DNA of 64,000 nt from Prorocentrum cordatum (GCA_963575745.1 CAUYUJ010019114.1:100544-164543); one strand, 5' to 3'; shown: positions 53,647-64,000, numbered from the stretch's first letter. Made by a program: numbers and translations. Notes: a model not told the origin generated them from the sequence alone.

Positions 53647-53792
53647 CCAACGATACACCGCCGCCAGCCCTGGGCAGGTCCATCCTGGGCCCTGGACTGG
53701 TGCATAGACCTCCAGGCCTAGGCAAGGAGGGCTTGCGCACCAGTCCAGGGCCCAGGATGGGCCTGGCCCGAGCTGGCGGTGGCGTATGGTTT
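53647..53792. repeat. Inverted repeat with ~58-bp arms and ~30-nt loop
   Basis: Left arm CCAACGATACACCGCCGCCAG then GGTCCATCCTGGGCCCTGGA, CTGGTGCA. Right arm TGCGCACCAG, TCCAGGGCCCAGGATGG, CTGGCGGTGGCGTATGG. The inner 20-base stretch CATCCTGGGCCCTGGACTGG is perfectly complementary. Confidence 0.8.
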
Positions 53793-54224
53793 GGAGCTCT
53801 CCTAGGTCCTGCAGAGTCGTGCTATGGGGCACTACCCTGCAACGAGAACCACAATCATGTGCGCACCGGCGCATGCAAAAGTCCATATGGCCCGCATGCA
53901 TCGTTCAATACCCCCGTGCACCAGGTTAGGTGCAAGAGTTCGTGCGCTCGAGTGCAATGGCTTGTTTGTGTGATGCATCACTTTGTTCTCTCGCCTTTTA
54001 CGAGCAATCGTCCGCAATAGTTGGCGCGTCAGGATACAATAGTTGCGACTGGCCATGCCGTGATGCATTTGGCCGATGCAGTTGTTGAGCCCGCAATAGT
54101 TGAGCGCAGTAGTTCACGCAACAAGTTCTTGCATCCACGTGTGCGGACCCGTTCTTGCATCCTCAGAGTAGCCACGTTGTGGAGAAAGTACGACGGATAC
54201 TGTTTGGGTCCGCTGGTCTCCGGG
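53793..54224. other. Unassigned segment with CAATAGTTG words
   Basis: CAATAGTTG occurs at about 54016, 54037 and 54093. No gene. Confidence 0.35.
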
Positions 54225-54390
54225 CCACCCCAATGGGAACAGAGTCTGTGGGGTCGGAGGCTCGCGCCCGATCGCCGACGTATTTATATGCTGCGGCTCG
54301 ACGTGGAGTCAGACCCTCTCCGCTTCGGGTTGCGCCGATGCATTGGCGATGCGCTGCGACCCTCCGACACCATCCACTCAGAGGCTGTCT
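54225..54390. repeat. Diverged GATGCATC-family repeat
   Basis: GGGTCGGAGGCTCGCGCC, CGCCGATGCATTGGCGATGC and CTGCGACCCTCCGACACCAT parallel the 38479-38721 element. The TIRs are weak. Confidence 0.5.
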
Positions 54391-54530
54391 GGGAGGCCTC
54401 CAAGAACGGTTTTTTGAAAGCAGATTTGCCTTCAAAAAATTGGTCTACTCTGTAAGAACGGTTTTTTGAAGGCAGATCTGCCTTCAAAAAACCGTTCTTA
54501 CAGAGTACGCTGTTTGGAAGGCCTCTAAGA
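54388..54530. repeat. Nested inverted repeats with a 62-bp perfect palindrome
   Basis: 54446-54507 is a perfect palindrome: TACTCTGTAAGAACGGTTTT, through a central GGCAGATCTGCC, to the exact reverse. An imperfect relative lies just before it (54400-54445: AAGAACGGTTTTTTGAAAGC ... TTCAAAAAATTGGT). Outer GGAGGCCTCCAAG and GGAAGGCCTCTAAG frame the whole. Confidence 0.9.
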
Positions 54531-54902
54531 CTCCGTGGGACCTCTGGGGCCGCCATGGCCGCCACGGCGGGGCGCGGCTCGGAGAGCGAGTCGAGGGGGC
54601 CCCCGCGATGGGTCTCGGGCTGGCGCGTCCGGGCGAGAGCGGGGAGGGGAGGGGGGGCTCTGCCAGCCTCACGTCTCCTCCTCCTCCTCCTCGTCCTCCT
54701 GGTTATTCTCCTCGTCCTCCTCCTCCTCCTCCTCCTCCTGCTCTTCCTCCTCCTCCTCCTCCTCCTCCTCCTCCTCCTCCTCCTCCTCCTCTTTTTCCTC
54801 CTCCTCTTTTTCCTCCTCCTCCTCCTCCTCCTCCTCCTCCTCCTCCTCCTCCTCCTCCTCCTCCTCCTCCTCCTCCATCTCCTCCTCCTCCTCCTGCTCC
54901 TC
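54531..54902. repeat. GC-rich lead-in and CTC array
   Basis: 54531-54671 has no recognised feature. 54672-54902 is a CTC array with CTT/CTG variants. Confidence 0.85.
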
Positions 54903-55098
54903 GGGCGGGCGAACAGGTGGGATTCCCGCTGCAGCGTTGGCCGCGTTTCAAGATCGGCGGTTTGCCCCAGTCGTTCAGATGTACGCTCTCGCCCCAGCGC
55001 GGGGCCCCTTTCTGGATCCGAATCCGTCCGCGTCGTTGCCGTCCCTGTCCTTACCCGTCTGCGTTCCCTTCGTCCTCCTGCTGCTCCAACTCCTCATG

Positions 55099-55147
<49 letters not shown>

Positions 55148-55394
55148 CCCGCCTCCCTCCCCTTATCCTCCTCTGCCTCCGCCTTCCTCATCGGCCTGCT
55201 CTTCCTCCTGCTCATCTGCCACCCGCCACCTACTCCTCTCCTTCTTCCTCCAATGTACAGAGCCCCCCGATTTCCAGGATACCCCAGTCGCCAGATAGAA
55301 AAGACGTCAGCGCAACGTGAAGGAATGGTAGGGAGAAGTAGGATGTCAGATATGGCGCGTACTCACCTAACTTGTCTTTCCCCCATCTCCCCCC
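54903..55394. repeat. Unassigned segment with a (CTG)n tract
   Basis: A pure CTG tract lies at 55102-55145 (about 15 units). The rest has no recognised feature. Confidence 0.7.
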
Positions 55395-55590
55395 TCCTCC
55401 TCCTTCTCCTCCTCCTTCTCCTCCTCCTCCCGCTCCTCCTCCTCCTCCTCCTCCTCCTCCTCCTCCTCCTCCTCCTCCTCCTCCTCCTCCTCCTCCTCCT
55501 CCTCCTCCTCCTCCTCCTCCTCCTCCTCCTCCTCCTCCTCCTCCTCCTCCTCCTCCTCCTCCTCCTCCTCCTCTTCCTCCCCCTCTCCCC
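55395..55590. repeat. CTC array, ~190 bp
   Basis: A nearly pure stretch of more than 45 CTC units. Confidence 0.95.
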
Positions 55591-56245
55591 CGCCTTGCCC
55601 CCCCCCGCTCCTCGCCCGCACCTCGCCACCTCCGGGCCCCCGCCTCTGGGCCCCCCGGCGCCCGCGAGGAGTGGTGGGTCCACCCCTCCTTCTGGCTCCC
55701 CGCGCCCCCGCCCCTGCCGCGCGCGCTTCCGCGCGGGCCGCCGCTCGGCGGCCCCTCCTCGGCGGCACTCGCCCCGCCGCCTCGCCGCCGCCTCGCCGCC
55801 GCCCCTCGCCGCCGCCCCTCGCCGCCCCGATCGGGCGCGCCGCGCCCCCGCCGCGGCGGTTCCCGGACGCCTGCAGAGTTGCTCTGCGGCTTCTGCAAAG
55901 AGGGGGGTGATGACCAGGGGGGGGGGGGATATCAAGGCGGGGGCCATGATATCTCCCCAGATTCCATGGCGCCCCTTCTGATTTCAATACGTCCCCGGCC
56001 CCCCCGCTGGGCCGCGCACATGCCGCCGGTCCGCCGGTGATGATTTGCACCCCCCCTCTTGGACACCCCCCTCTTGGCCGCTCCCGAGTAAAGGTTTCGG
56101 GGTAGGTCTGCCTTGGGGGCGCGAGTGTGCTTCGGCGGCGCGAGCATCGGCCTCGGTGGCGCGAGTGTCGGCCACCTTGCTGGCACAGCGGATGGCACGT
56201 CTCTCGTTGCCGCAGGCCGCGCCGACAAGAGAAACCTGTGTTCGG
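55591..56245. other. GC-rich unassigned region
   Basis: CCGCC-rich at 55690-55870. GGCGCGAG words repeat near 56119, 56138 and 56158. No gene. Confidence 0.4.
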
Positions 56246-56335
56246 GCTCGTTCCCTTCAGCTGCGCCTCGTCACGGGCGCTCCGGGGATGCTAGAATCGC
56301 CCCGAGCGGCCGCATCGTAATGTTCTCGTCGTCTT
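56246..56335 (+). repeat. CAGCTGCGCCTCGTCACGG repeat, partial copy
   Basis: CAGCTGCGCCTCGTCACGGG and GGGGATGCTAGAATCGCCCC match the start of the copies at 56634 and 57226. Confidence 0.7.
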
Positions 56336-56417
56336 GCATCGTCGTCTTGCATCGTCGCCAACTCGCGAGCGCATCACCGGCATCGCCACCATCACAATCA
56401 GCGCAGTTGTCCCCAGT

Positions 56418-56466
56418 CGGTTCTTTCCGCCCAAAACCTCCCTACCACCCGAAGGGTGGTCGTATA
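56418..56466. repeat. Conserved hairpin motif CCACCCGAAGGGTGG, copy 4
   Basis: CGGTTCTTTCC, AAAACCTCCCTACCACCCGA and AGGGTGGTCGTATA match the three satellite copies. Here the stem is longer (ACCACCC/GGGTGGT) and there is no satellite next to it. Confidence 0.8.
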
Positions 56467-56632
56467 CACAATGTTCATGTCTAAGTATTCGAAAATGGTT
56501 TGATTTGTTGGGGGCCAAGATCCTTTCATTTCTAATTCTTCTATCCTGGGCCTCTTCCTGGCCACTAGGGGGCCAGGAACATGTAGAAACGAGCACTATT
56601 AGAAGTGAGCACGATTAGAAATGAACGACCTG
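56463..56632 (+). mobile_element. Short TIR element, copy 2
   Basis: ATACACAATGTTCATGTCTA ... AGAAATGAACGACCTGTAGG, with the same interior as 11424-11590 (TATTCGAAA, GATCCTTTCATTTCTA, GGGCCTCTTCCTGGCCACTA, GGGGGCCAGGAACA, AGAAACGAGCAC). GTTCATNTCTAA is the inverted end motif. It starts within the end of the hairpin motif. Confidence 0.65.
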
Positions 56633-56633
56633 T

Positions 56634-56756
56634 AGGTCAGTTTTCGGGTTGGTTCCTATCAGCTGCGCCTCGTCACGGACGTTCCAGGGATGCCAGGTTC
56701 GTCCGGGCGGCCGCCCGCGGCCCGAGCGATAGCCCCAAGCCCATCGGGAGCGGGGC
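56634..56756 (+). repeat. CAGCTGCGCCTCGTCACGG repeat, copy interrupted by a GAG array
   Basis: GTTGGTTCCTATCAGCTGCG through CGGCCGCCCGCGGCCCGAGC and GGGGCTCGTCGTGG. At that point it runs into GAG repeats. Confidence 0.8.
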
Positions 56757-57165
56757 TCGTCGTGGGGAGGAGGAGGAGGAGGAGGGAGGAAGGAGGAGGA
56801 GGAGGAGGAGGAGGAGGAAGAGGAGGAGGAGGAGGAGGAGGAGGAGGAGGAGGAGGAGGGAGGAGGGGAGGAGGAGGAGGAGGAGGAGGAGGAGGAGGAG
56901 GAGGAGGAGGAGGGAGGGAGGAGGGAGGAGGGAGGAGGGAGGGAGGAGGAGGGGAGGAGGAGGAGGAGGAGGAGGAGGAGGAGGAGGAGAGAGGAGCAGG
57001 AGGAGAAGGATAGGGAGAAGGAGGAGGAGGAGGAGGAGGAGGAGGAGGAGGAGGAGCAGAGGAGGAGGGAGCAGGAGGAGGAGGAGGAGGAGGGAGGAGG
57101 AGGAGAGGAGGAGGAGGAGGAGGGGAAGGAGGAGGAGGAGGAGAGGAGGAGGAGGAGAGCAGAGG
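56757..57165. repeat. GAG array, ~410 bp
   Basis: (GAG)n with GGGA interruptions. It separates two copies of the CAGCTGCGCC repeat. Confidence 0.95.
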
Positions 57166-57225
57166 GGATGAGGGACGCGGGTCACTGTCTCTTCAAAACG
57201 AGGACCCACTACCACAGGATGGCTG

Positions 57226-57372
57226 GGGAAACGAGTGTTCGGCATTGGTTCCATCAGCTGCGCCTCGTCACGGGCGTTGCGGGGATGCCATCACCGTCCC
57301 GAACGGCCGCCCGCGGCCCGAGCTACATGCTTGAAGCCCATCAGGAGAGGGGCTCGTCGTGGCGACGGCGGC
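57226..57372 (+). repeat. CAGCTGCGCCTCGTCACGG repeat, full copy
   Basis: Same sequence order as 56634-56756, and it continues past GGGGCTCGTCGTGG into GCGACGGCGG without a GAG array. Confidence 0.8.
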
Positions 57373-58012
57373 CCTCCCTGGCGTCCTGGCGTCTTTTGCC
57401 GGGACTCCTGGACACTGCTTCTCGTCGCCGCGGCTGCACCCCCCGCGGGGAACGGAGCAGGGCCCAGGCGCCCTCGAGCTGTGAAAAAAACGTCACGGCG
57501 GAAGGTTCTGCGTTGTGCTCGGCCGCTGGAGGGAGCCTCGCTGGGTCTCGCGACAGTCAACAGGCGACTCGGGACGAGAAACTGATCCTGGGGAAGGGGT
57601 CCAGACCGTTGGGGGTCGACGTTGCGGAAAAAACACCACGTCAGGGGTCTGGGAACCAACACTGGGAGGGGTCTGGGGGTCGATTTTGAGGGGATTCGGG
57701 CTGGGTGGGTCAAACAGTGGCGAAGGGTCTTGACCTGTCTGTCTGCCCACCAAGGAATGTTATTACAGCCTTGCCTGGCTCGTACGAAGTGTTATTCGAA
57801 CATGTCTGGCTGAGACAGTCTTGTTGTGATCTCCCCGCTGTGTGTTAAGAGGGTACCGATGTTTGCCATTGTATCGTCAGCGTGTTCCATAATATTGTTC
57901 GTGGTGGCCACGCAGGAATGCCAGGACGGTCGGCCTGCCCAAGCGGGAGAGTCGCCGTTGTCTGAGCTGGCCCTCCTCCGAGTCCAGGTTTTCGAGGGTT
58001 CCTGGAGGTCTG
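57373..58012. other. Unassigned segment
   Basis: 57545-57625 belongs to the diverged GACTCGGGA dispersed family. GGGGTCTGGG words repeat at 57635-57690. No gene. Confidence 0.4.
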
Positions 58013-58153
58013 CAGGGCTGGACCTAAACGTTGTTTTGCTGGACTTCGGCGATGTTTTTTTGTTTTTTGGCCGGGAGGTACAGGAGAAAAGGCGGAGCAG
58101 AACGAATAACAAAACGAACACAAAACGAACAACAACGTTCGGGTGCAGCCCTG
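58013..58153 (+). mobile_element. hAT-like MITE, copy 1 (141 bp)
   Basis: The ends CAGGGCTGGACCTAAACGTT and, inverted, CAGGGCTGCACCCGAACGTT form a TIR of about 25 bp. The flanks GAGGTCTG and GAGGTTTC are an imperfect 8-bp repeat. The interior (GTTTTGCTGGACTTCGGC, GGGAGGTACAGGAGAA, GCAGAACGAATA) is shared with copy 2. Non-coding, needing a transposase from elsewhere. Confidence 0.75.
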
Positions 58154-58588
58154 GAGGTTTCTCAGCCTCGGCACCCTTTTTGCTGGAGCCGCGCCCCGCC
58201 GAGAGCGTTCGATGGGGTGCTCGACTCACCACGACAGCGACCGCCCGAGGCCCAAAAGTTACGGCCCAGAAGCTGTCCCCGAGGATTGCTCGGATTCTGG
58301 AGGTGGACTGGCCCGTTCCGTTCGGGCCCAGAGTGCTGTGAGAAGGCCTCCTCATCCTCATCCTCCTCTTCCTTCTCCTCTTCCTCCTCGTCCTCCTCCT
58401 CCTTCTCCTCCCCCTCCTCCCCCTCCTCCTCCTCCTCCTCCTCCTCCTCCTCCTCCTCCTCCTCCTCCTCCTCCTCCTCCTCCCCCTCCTCCCCCTCCTC
58501 CTCGTAGAAGGCAGGATGGTTTTCCAGAGGCCGCCCGCCGCCTCAGAAAGCCGCCTCCATCGCCCCGCACCAGCTGCGCGCCGCAGAC
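58154..58588. repeat. Spacer and CTC array
   Basis: 58154-58344 has no recognised feature. 58345-58505 is a CTC array. 58506-58588 is an unassigned spacer. Confidence 0.8.
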
Positions 58589-58720
58589 CAGGGCTGGACC
58601 CCAAAGCTGTTTTGCTGGACTTCGGCTGTGCTTTGTTTTTCGTTTGTGGCAGGGAGGTACAGGAGAACAGGTAGGGCAGAACGAATAGAAAACGAGAAAC
58701 AACGTTTCGGTCCAGCCCTG
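58589..58720 (+). mobile_element. hAT-like MITE, copy 2 (132 bp, perfect 8-bp TSD)
   Basis: CAGGGCTGGACCCCAAAGCT ... AACGTTTCGGTCCAGCCCTG. CCGCAGAC lies directly outside both ends (58581-58588 and 58721-58728). CAGGG termini and 8-bp duplications are hallmarks of the hAT superfamily. Confidence 0.85.
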
Positions 58721-59454
58721 CCGCAGACCACTGCCGCGGGGGTCTGCGCGGAGACGCCACGACGTCCCAGGCTCTGGGCGAATATGTGCTTCTGCTGGTG
58801 AAGCCAGGAGGGTTTTATTTCCTCGAGGCCGCCGTCCTTGGGCCGCTTCTTTGGGGCACTGGGGCAGGCAAAGAAGCCGGCCCCCGGGCGAGGAGCTGCC
58901 CACGTGGGAAGGGGATGGAAGGCCTCTGGGGCCGCGGACGGACAGAGTCACATCGAAGGATGCTGGGATTGGCGGCGCGCGCAAGGTTCGGCCACGCGCA
59001 GAAGGGGGGGGGTTAGGGGGAGGGGGGAAGGCTTCTCAGAAGATTCCCTGCTTCTCAGAAGGCACGGGCCTTATCTTTTTGGATGTAAGGCCCGCGCCTT
59101 CTAAGGAGCAGCCTCCTAACGAGCCTTCCCCCCTCCCCCATGCCTCCCTCTGTGCGCCGCCAAATTTCAAAAGGGTTCTCCTCAGCGCGCGAGGGGGGCC
59201 GCGCCCTGAGCAGGCTGGGGGCTTCTGAAAAGAAGGGGCCGGTCGTGGGCGAAGAACAGATCCGTACCCGCGGCCTCACGGGCCGGGCCTCTGGGCCGCA
59301 AACTTTTGAATCCACCGCCCCCTGTCGATTCATCGCAGGGGTGCATGGCGTGCTGGACTTCTTAGGGTTTGGTTTTGGTTCTTTTTCCAAAAGAACTCCC
59401 CCTGGGGCTCCGGCACGTCCCGCCGGCCACCCGTAAAGCGCGTCCGTCGATGCT
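58721..59454. other. Unassigned segment with a CTTCTCAGAAG inverted pair
   Basis: Near 59030-59105, GGCTTCTCAGAAGATTCCCTGCTTCTCAGAAGGCACGGGCC is echoed by GGCCCGCGCCTTCTAAGGAGCAGCC, a loose inverted repeat. No gene. Confidence 0.4.
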
Positions 59455-60735
59455 TGAAACGGCCGTTTCGCTCGGGAAAAAAATCGCGAAGATGCCCAAG
59501 ATGGCCTCCAAATCCGCCCAAGATGGTCCAAGACGGCCTCCAAGACGGCCCAAGAGAGTCCAAGACGGCCCAAGAGGCCCCCCAGAGGCCTCCCAGACGG
59601 CCCAAGAGGCCTACAAGAGGTCCTCCAAGAAGGCCCGACGAGGCCGAAATCATTGACTTTTCATAAGTTTTTGAACGATTTTGGAAATTGCCTCTTCTCG
59701 GCATTCCGACGGCTCAGGACGGCCCAAGAGGCCCCCAAGATCGCCCAGGAGGCCCCCAAGAGGGCCCCATGACGGCCCACATGGCCTCCAAGACGGCTCC
59801 AAGAGGGCCCCAAGATGGCCCAAGAGGCCTTCAACACGCCCAAGATGGCCTCCAAGACGCCCAAGATGGCCTCCAAGACGGCCCCGAGGTGACCCAAGAG
59901 GGCCCCCAGTTGGCCTAGAAAGGCCCCCAAGACGGCTCCCGACAGCGTCAGACGTACCAGGAACCCACCAAGATGGCCGAAATTGGCTCGAAGCTGGCCC
60001 AAGACGGCCCAAGAGGCTCTCAAGAGGGCCTCCAGGAAGCCAGAAGAGGCCAAAAACAGTGATGTTCCTTAGGTTTTTGACGGAATTTGACATTTCCTTC
60101 TTTTCGGCCTTCCGACGGCCCGAGACAGCCCAAGAGCCCCCACAGATCGCCGAAAGATCGCCCAAGAGGCCCCAAGAAGGCCCCAAGAGGCCCCAAGACG
60201 GCACAGGAGGCCTTTAAGACGCCCAAGATGGTCTCCAAGACGGCTTTGGAGCATTCCAAGAGGGCCCCAAGTCGGCCCATAGAGGCCCCCCAAACGGCTT
60301 CCCACGGCGTCAAACGGACCAGGAGCCCACCAAGACGGCCGATCATGGCCCTAAGATGGCCCAAGACGGCCCAAGAGGCCTCCAAGAGGGTCTCCAGGAA
60401 GGCCCCGAAAAGGCCAAAATCAGTGATTTCCCGTGGGTTTTTGAAGGATTGTGGCATTTGTTGTTTTTCTGCCTTCCGACGGCCCGAGACGGCCCAAGTG
60501 CCCCCAAAGATCGCCCAAGAGGCCCAAGACACGGCCCCAAGAGGCCCCCAAGACGGCCCAAGAGGTCTCCAAGACGCTCAAGATGGCCTCCAAGACGGTC
60601 CAAGAGCCCTCCAAGACGTCCTCCAAGAAGGCCCGAAAGGGTCAAAATGGCCTCCAGACGGCCAAGATGACCTTCAAGATGCCCACGTGTTCCCCGAAGG
60701 CTTTCCAAACCGATTCGGGGAACACATGGTCCGAT
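59455..60735. repeat. GACGGCCCAAGAGGCC array with 360-410-bp higher-order units
   Basis: Short units (AAGACGGCCCAAGAGGCCCC, AAGATGGCCTCC) are organised into three larger repeats. Each begins with a T-rich phrase (AAGTTTTTGAACGATTTTGG at 59663, AGGTTTTTGACGGAATTTGA at 60072, GGGTTTTTGAAGGATTGTGG at 60436) followed by TTCCGACGGCCCGAGACGGC. Minus-strand frames of 120-185 residues (Leu/Gly/Trp-rich) follow the repeat and are not supported as genes. Confidence 0.9.
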
Positions 60736-61165
60736 AGCTTGGCAGGTCTGGCCTCAACGTTCGGCCACATAGGCGCTTCCACAAAGGCAGGGGGCGGCGG
60801 TGATTCGCCGCAGGCGTCTTCGATACGGAGCGCGTTTTCGTGGATGCCCCGCGCGGGACGCATCCGTGCGATCGCGCATCCGTCGGATCGCGCCCCAGAA
60901 TCCAGACCGCGAGGGCGCGGATGCGGCTTCCAGGAGGGCTTTCTCAGAAGGCAGGTGGAGCTTCAAAGAGGCCCCCTGCCCTCTCACACGGCCAGTCTCC
61001 CCTCGCCCCGCACCCCTTGCGCACGCCGCCCACCACAGGGAAGGGAGGTGGCCCGCGTATTGTTCCGTATGCTTTCGGCGCCTGTTTCGTGCGGATTGCG
61101 GTTGGTTGGGAAGATCTGTGTATGATTGCCCTACGTTCTTTGAGAGTTCGGCTGTGGTCTGTGGA
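60736..61165. other. Unassigned segment
   Basis: No recognised gene between two arrays. Confidence 0.35.
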
Positions 61166-62225
<1,060 letters not shown>

Positions 62226-62404
62226 GTGTCAAGGCTGCCAAAGTGCTCGAAGGAGTTCGGCGATTTCTGACGGTGTCGTTGCCCGAAGGATTCCTGAGTG
62301 ACCTGTCATTTCAGGACTGTTTCGGCGGCTTCTGGAGGTTCCCAGGTGTTGTTGAAGATCCGTCTTCTTCTTTGATTGGGGAAGAGAAGACGTGGGGGGA
62401 GGAG
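62226..62404. other. Unassigned spacer
   Basis: No recognised feature. Confidence 0.3.
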
Positions 62405-62605
62405 GTAGAGTTGTGGAGGACGATCAATGGAGAGGAAGCATGTTGCCAAATAATCCCCAGATGTCTAAAACATGTGTTAAGCATGGTTTTACTATGCAAA
62501 AAAGCATGATTAAAACAAGTTTAGAACATGTCCCCGACATTTTCAACACAGTTTACACTCAATGATAGGACTGTTAGGCTGTCCATTGTCGTGGCATCCA
62601 CAAAG
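62405..62605 (+). repeat. CAACATGTT-type dispersed repeat, copy 2
   Basis: TGTGGAGGACGATCAATGGA, GAGGAAGCATGTTGCCAAAT, an AT-rich core and CATTGTCGTGGCATCCAC match 24995-25185. Confidence 0.8.
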
Positions 62606-62814
62606 GTAGGAGGAGGCGGGGGAGGAAGAGGGAGGACCGCCGTCCGGTCGTCCCCTCTTCGCTCTCTGTGCCTCTTGGTTGTTCTTTCACACCTCCCCCC
62701 GGCGACCGCTGGGCGGGAGAGGTTCGAGGGTTCCATCGGTGATGCAGACAGGCCCTCATATCGCAGGATCACAAGATGGACGAGCAGGCACAGGATATTC
62801 AGGAGGGGAAGAAA
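62606..62814. other. Unassigned spacer
   Basis: No recognised feature. Confidence 0.3.
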
Positions 62815-62965
62815 CACACAGACACAATTAATCGTCGAGTGCCAGGAAAATAGGGAAAATATGGGAATTGGGCGGGAAGACAAACATCCAGAAAATATGG
62901 GAAAATATGCGGAATCATTTTATTTGTGTGTATTTATTTGTGTGTCCTGGGGCCCCTTCAGATAT
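62815..62965 (+). repeat. AATATGGGAA dispersed repeat, copy 3
   Basis: ACACAGACACAATTAATCGT, GGGAAAATATGGGAATTGGG, CAGAAAATATGGGAAAATAT, TTTGTGTGTCCTGGGGCCCC and TTCAG align with 13420 and 14105. Confidence 0.8.
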
Positions 62966-63646
62966 GTGGGAAGGATGAGCAGAGAGACGAGGGGGGGGGG
63001 ATGAGCAGGAGAGCGAGGGGCAGGGGAGGAGGAGGAGGATCAGGGGCGAGGAGATGGGGAGGCAGGAGGGAGATAAGGGGGGGAATGAGGACGAGAAAAA
63101 AGGGGCTGGGAGGCGATCCGCAGCTTCGACGCACGGCCACGTCTAGAGGCCGTTCCTGTGCAACTCGCCAGTTTGGCTTTGGCCCCTCTTCCATCTCATC
63201 TAAATGAACGTATGTCCATCCATCGCCCCTTGTCCCTGCCCTGAGGTCCGGGCGTTGCATGTTTCTTCACAGCGGGCGTTTTCCCCCCTGGGACCATCAT
63301 GTATCGATTCGGCTCGAAGAAAGCAGCAGAAAGGTTCGTTCTAGAGTCTAGGGTCTAGGGCTCCGGCTTCGATTTTTTGCGATGCCAGTATTTGTTCGCA
63401 ACGTCGGATCTCAGGGTCGCCGAGATGCTTCGAGGGCCGCCAGGATCGCCCCCCACGCCCCCCAGGGGGTCCGAGCTACGGGCTGGAAGCCGACGACGGA
63501 GGCGACGGCGGCGGCGACTACTACAATGGAGGCGTCGACGCCGTCGTCGACGTCGTCATGGATCGTCGTCGTGATCCCAGGAACCCTCTCAGTCCTCGGT
63601 GTCCTGTGCCCTCCTCCCCACCGTGCTCGTCGCGGGCAGCGAGGTT
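62966..63646. other. Unassigned segment
   Basis: GA-rich at 62975-63115. 63395-63490 is a distant relative of the CAGCTGCGCC repeat (CCGAGATGCTTCGAGGGCCG, GGTCCGAGCTACGGGC). A GACGGCGGCG/CGTCGTCG stretch lies at 63495-63570. Confidence 0.4.
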
Positions 63647-63710
63647 CAGGCTGGACCTAAACGCTGTTTCGCTGGAATAAAACGAAACACAACGTTTAGG
63701 TCCAGCCCTG
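63647..63710 (+). mobile_element. hAT-like MITE, copy 3 (64-bp deletion derivative, perfect 8-bp TSD)
   Basis: CAGGCTGGACCTAAACGCTG ... CAACGTTTAGGTCCAGCCCT. The two TIRs are almost all that remains, around a GGAATAAAACGA core. GCGAGGTT flanks both ends (63639-63646 and 63711-63718). Confidence 0.85.
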
Positions 63711-64000
63711 GCGAGGTTCCACAGCAGGTTCCAGCGGATCGGGGTGCGGCTGCAGGACCTCACCACTGGGGAGCTCAGGCGGTCCGCCAGGGGAGCCCCG
63801 TGCCAGGCGGGAGGAGGAGGAGGAGGAGGAGGAGGAGGAGGAGGAGGAGGAGGAGGAGGAGGAGGAGGAGGAGGTAGCGGCAATAATAGGATCGCGCGGA
63901 GGAGCTGCAGCCCTCCGGGGTGCAGGTTCCTGGGCGCCTCGGGGAGGAGGAGGGGAAGGAGGAGGAGGAAGAGGAGAAGAGGGAGGAAGCGGAGGAGAGG
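63711..64000. repeat. Spacer and GAG arrays to the window edge
   Basis: A pure GAG array at 63809-63873, a short unassigned spacer, then a second GAG/GAA array from about 63942 that runs off the window. Confidence 0.85.

Noticed and set aside
59650-60204. 184-aa minus frame rich in Leu, Gly and Trp
   Set aside because: It follows the GACGGCCCAAGAGG tandem repeat. Similar frames recur in each higher-order unit and are not independent genes.

Overview
The window looks like nuclear DNA of a dinoflagellate. The reasons are an exact dinoflagellate spliced-leader (DinoSL) sequence at 40666-40687, retroelement proteins of the kind that fill dinoflagellate genomes (a copia-type gag and three LINE remnants), an interstitial TTTAGGG tract, GC-rich sequence, and a very heavy load of CTC/GAG, GAT and GT arrays. 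A large-genome thecate species such as a Prorocentrum would fit, but the species cannot be fixed from the sequence. I find no host protein gene, rRNA, tRNA, operon or CRISPR array. Nearly all long open frames are translations of triplet arrays or tandem repeats.

Layout. 1-3300: a frameshifted copia gag relic inside a degenerate ~100-bp minisatellite, then a decayed GATGCATC-type repeat. 3301-5200: an AT-richer block. 5200-12720: purine/pyrimidine arrays, including ~2 kb of GAG at 9121-11112, and a composite repeat (11113-12072) that recurs inverted at 18913-19693. 12720-18900: dispersed repeats, a short telomere-like tract and triplet arrays. 19859-21511: a frameshifted LINE remnant (zinc knuckle, RNase H, C-terminal zinc-binding domain) between two CTC arrays. 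22860-28110: inverted-repeat elements, a 90-bp tandem array, tandem copies of a ~450-bp repeat and a foldback element whose loop is a CTC array. 28713-29530: a second LINE RT remnant, again starting at a CTC array. 29885-36602: a nested satellite built from ~200-300-bp modules, (GAT)n arrays, GATCGATAG/GTGTCCC arrays and a conserved hairpin. 36786-40660: a GAG array and short TIR elements. 40666-46826: a near-complete LINE with DinoSL at its 5' end and an A-rich 3' end, flanked on both sides by same-strand CTC arrays. 46922-64000: minisatellites, inverted repeats, three hAT-like MITEs (two with perfect 8-bp target-site duplications), a ~1-kb GT array and more triplet arrays.

How the parts relate. 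The main story is mobile DNA and simple repeats acting together. All three LINE copies begin exactly where a CTC array ends, on the same strand, and two are also followed by CTC. The best copy starts with the trans-spliced leader, so it appears to be a reverse transcript of a mature trans-spliced mRNA that entered a CTC tract. All LINE copies carry stops or frameshifts in ORF2. The MITEs are non-autonomous and no transposase gene is visible here.
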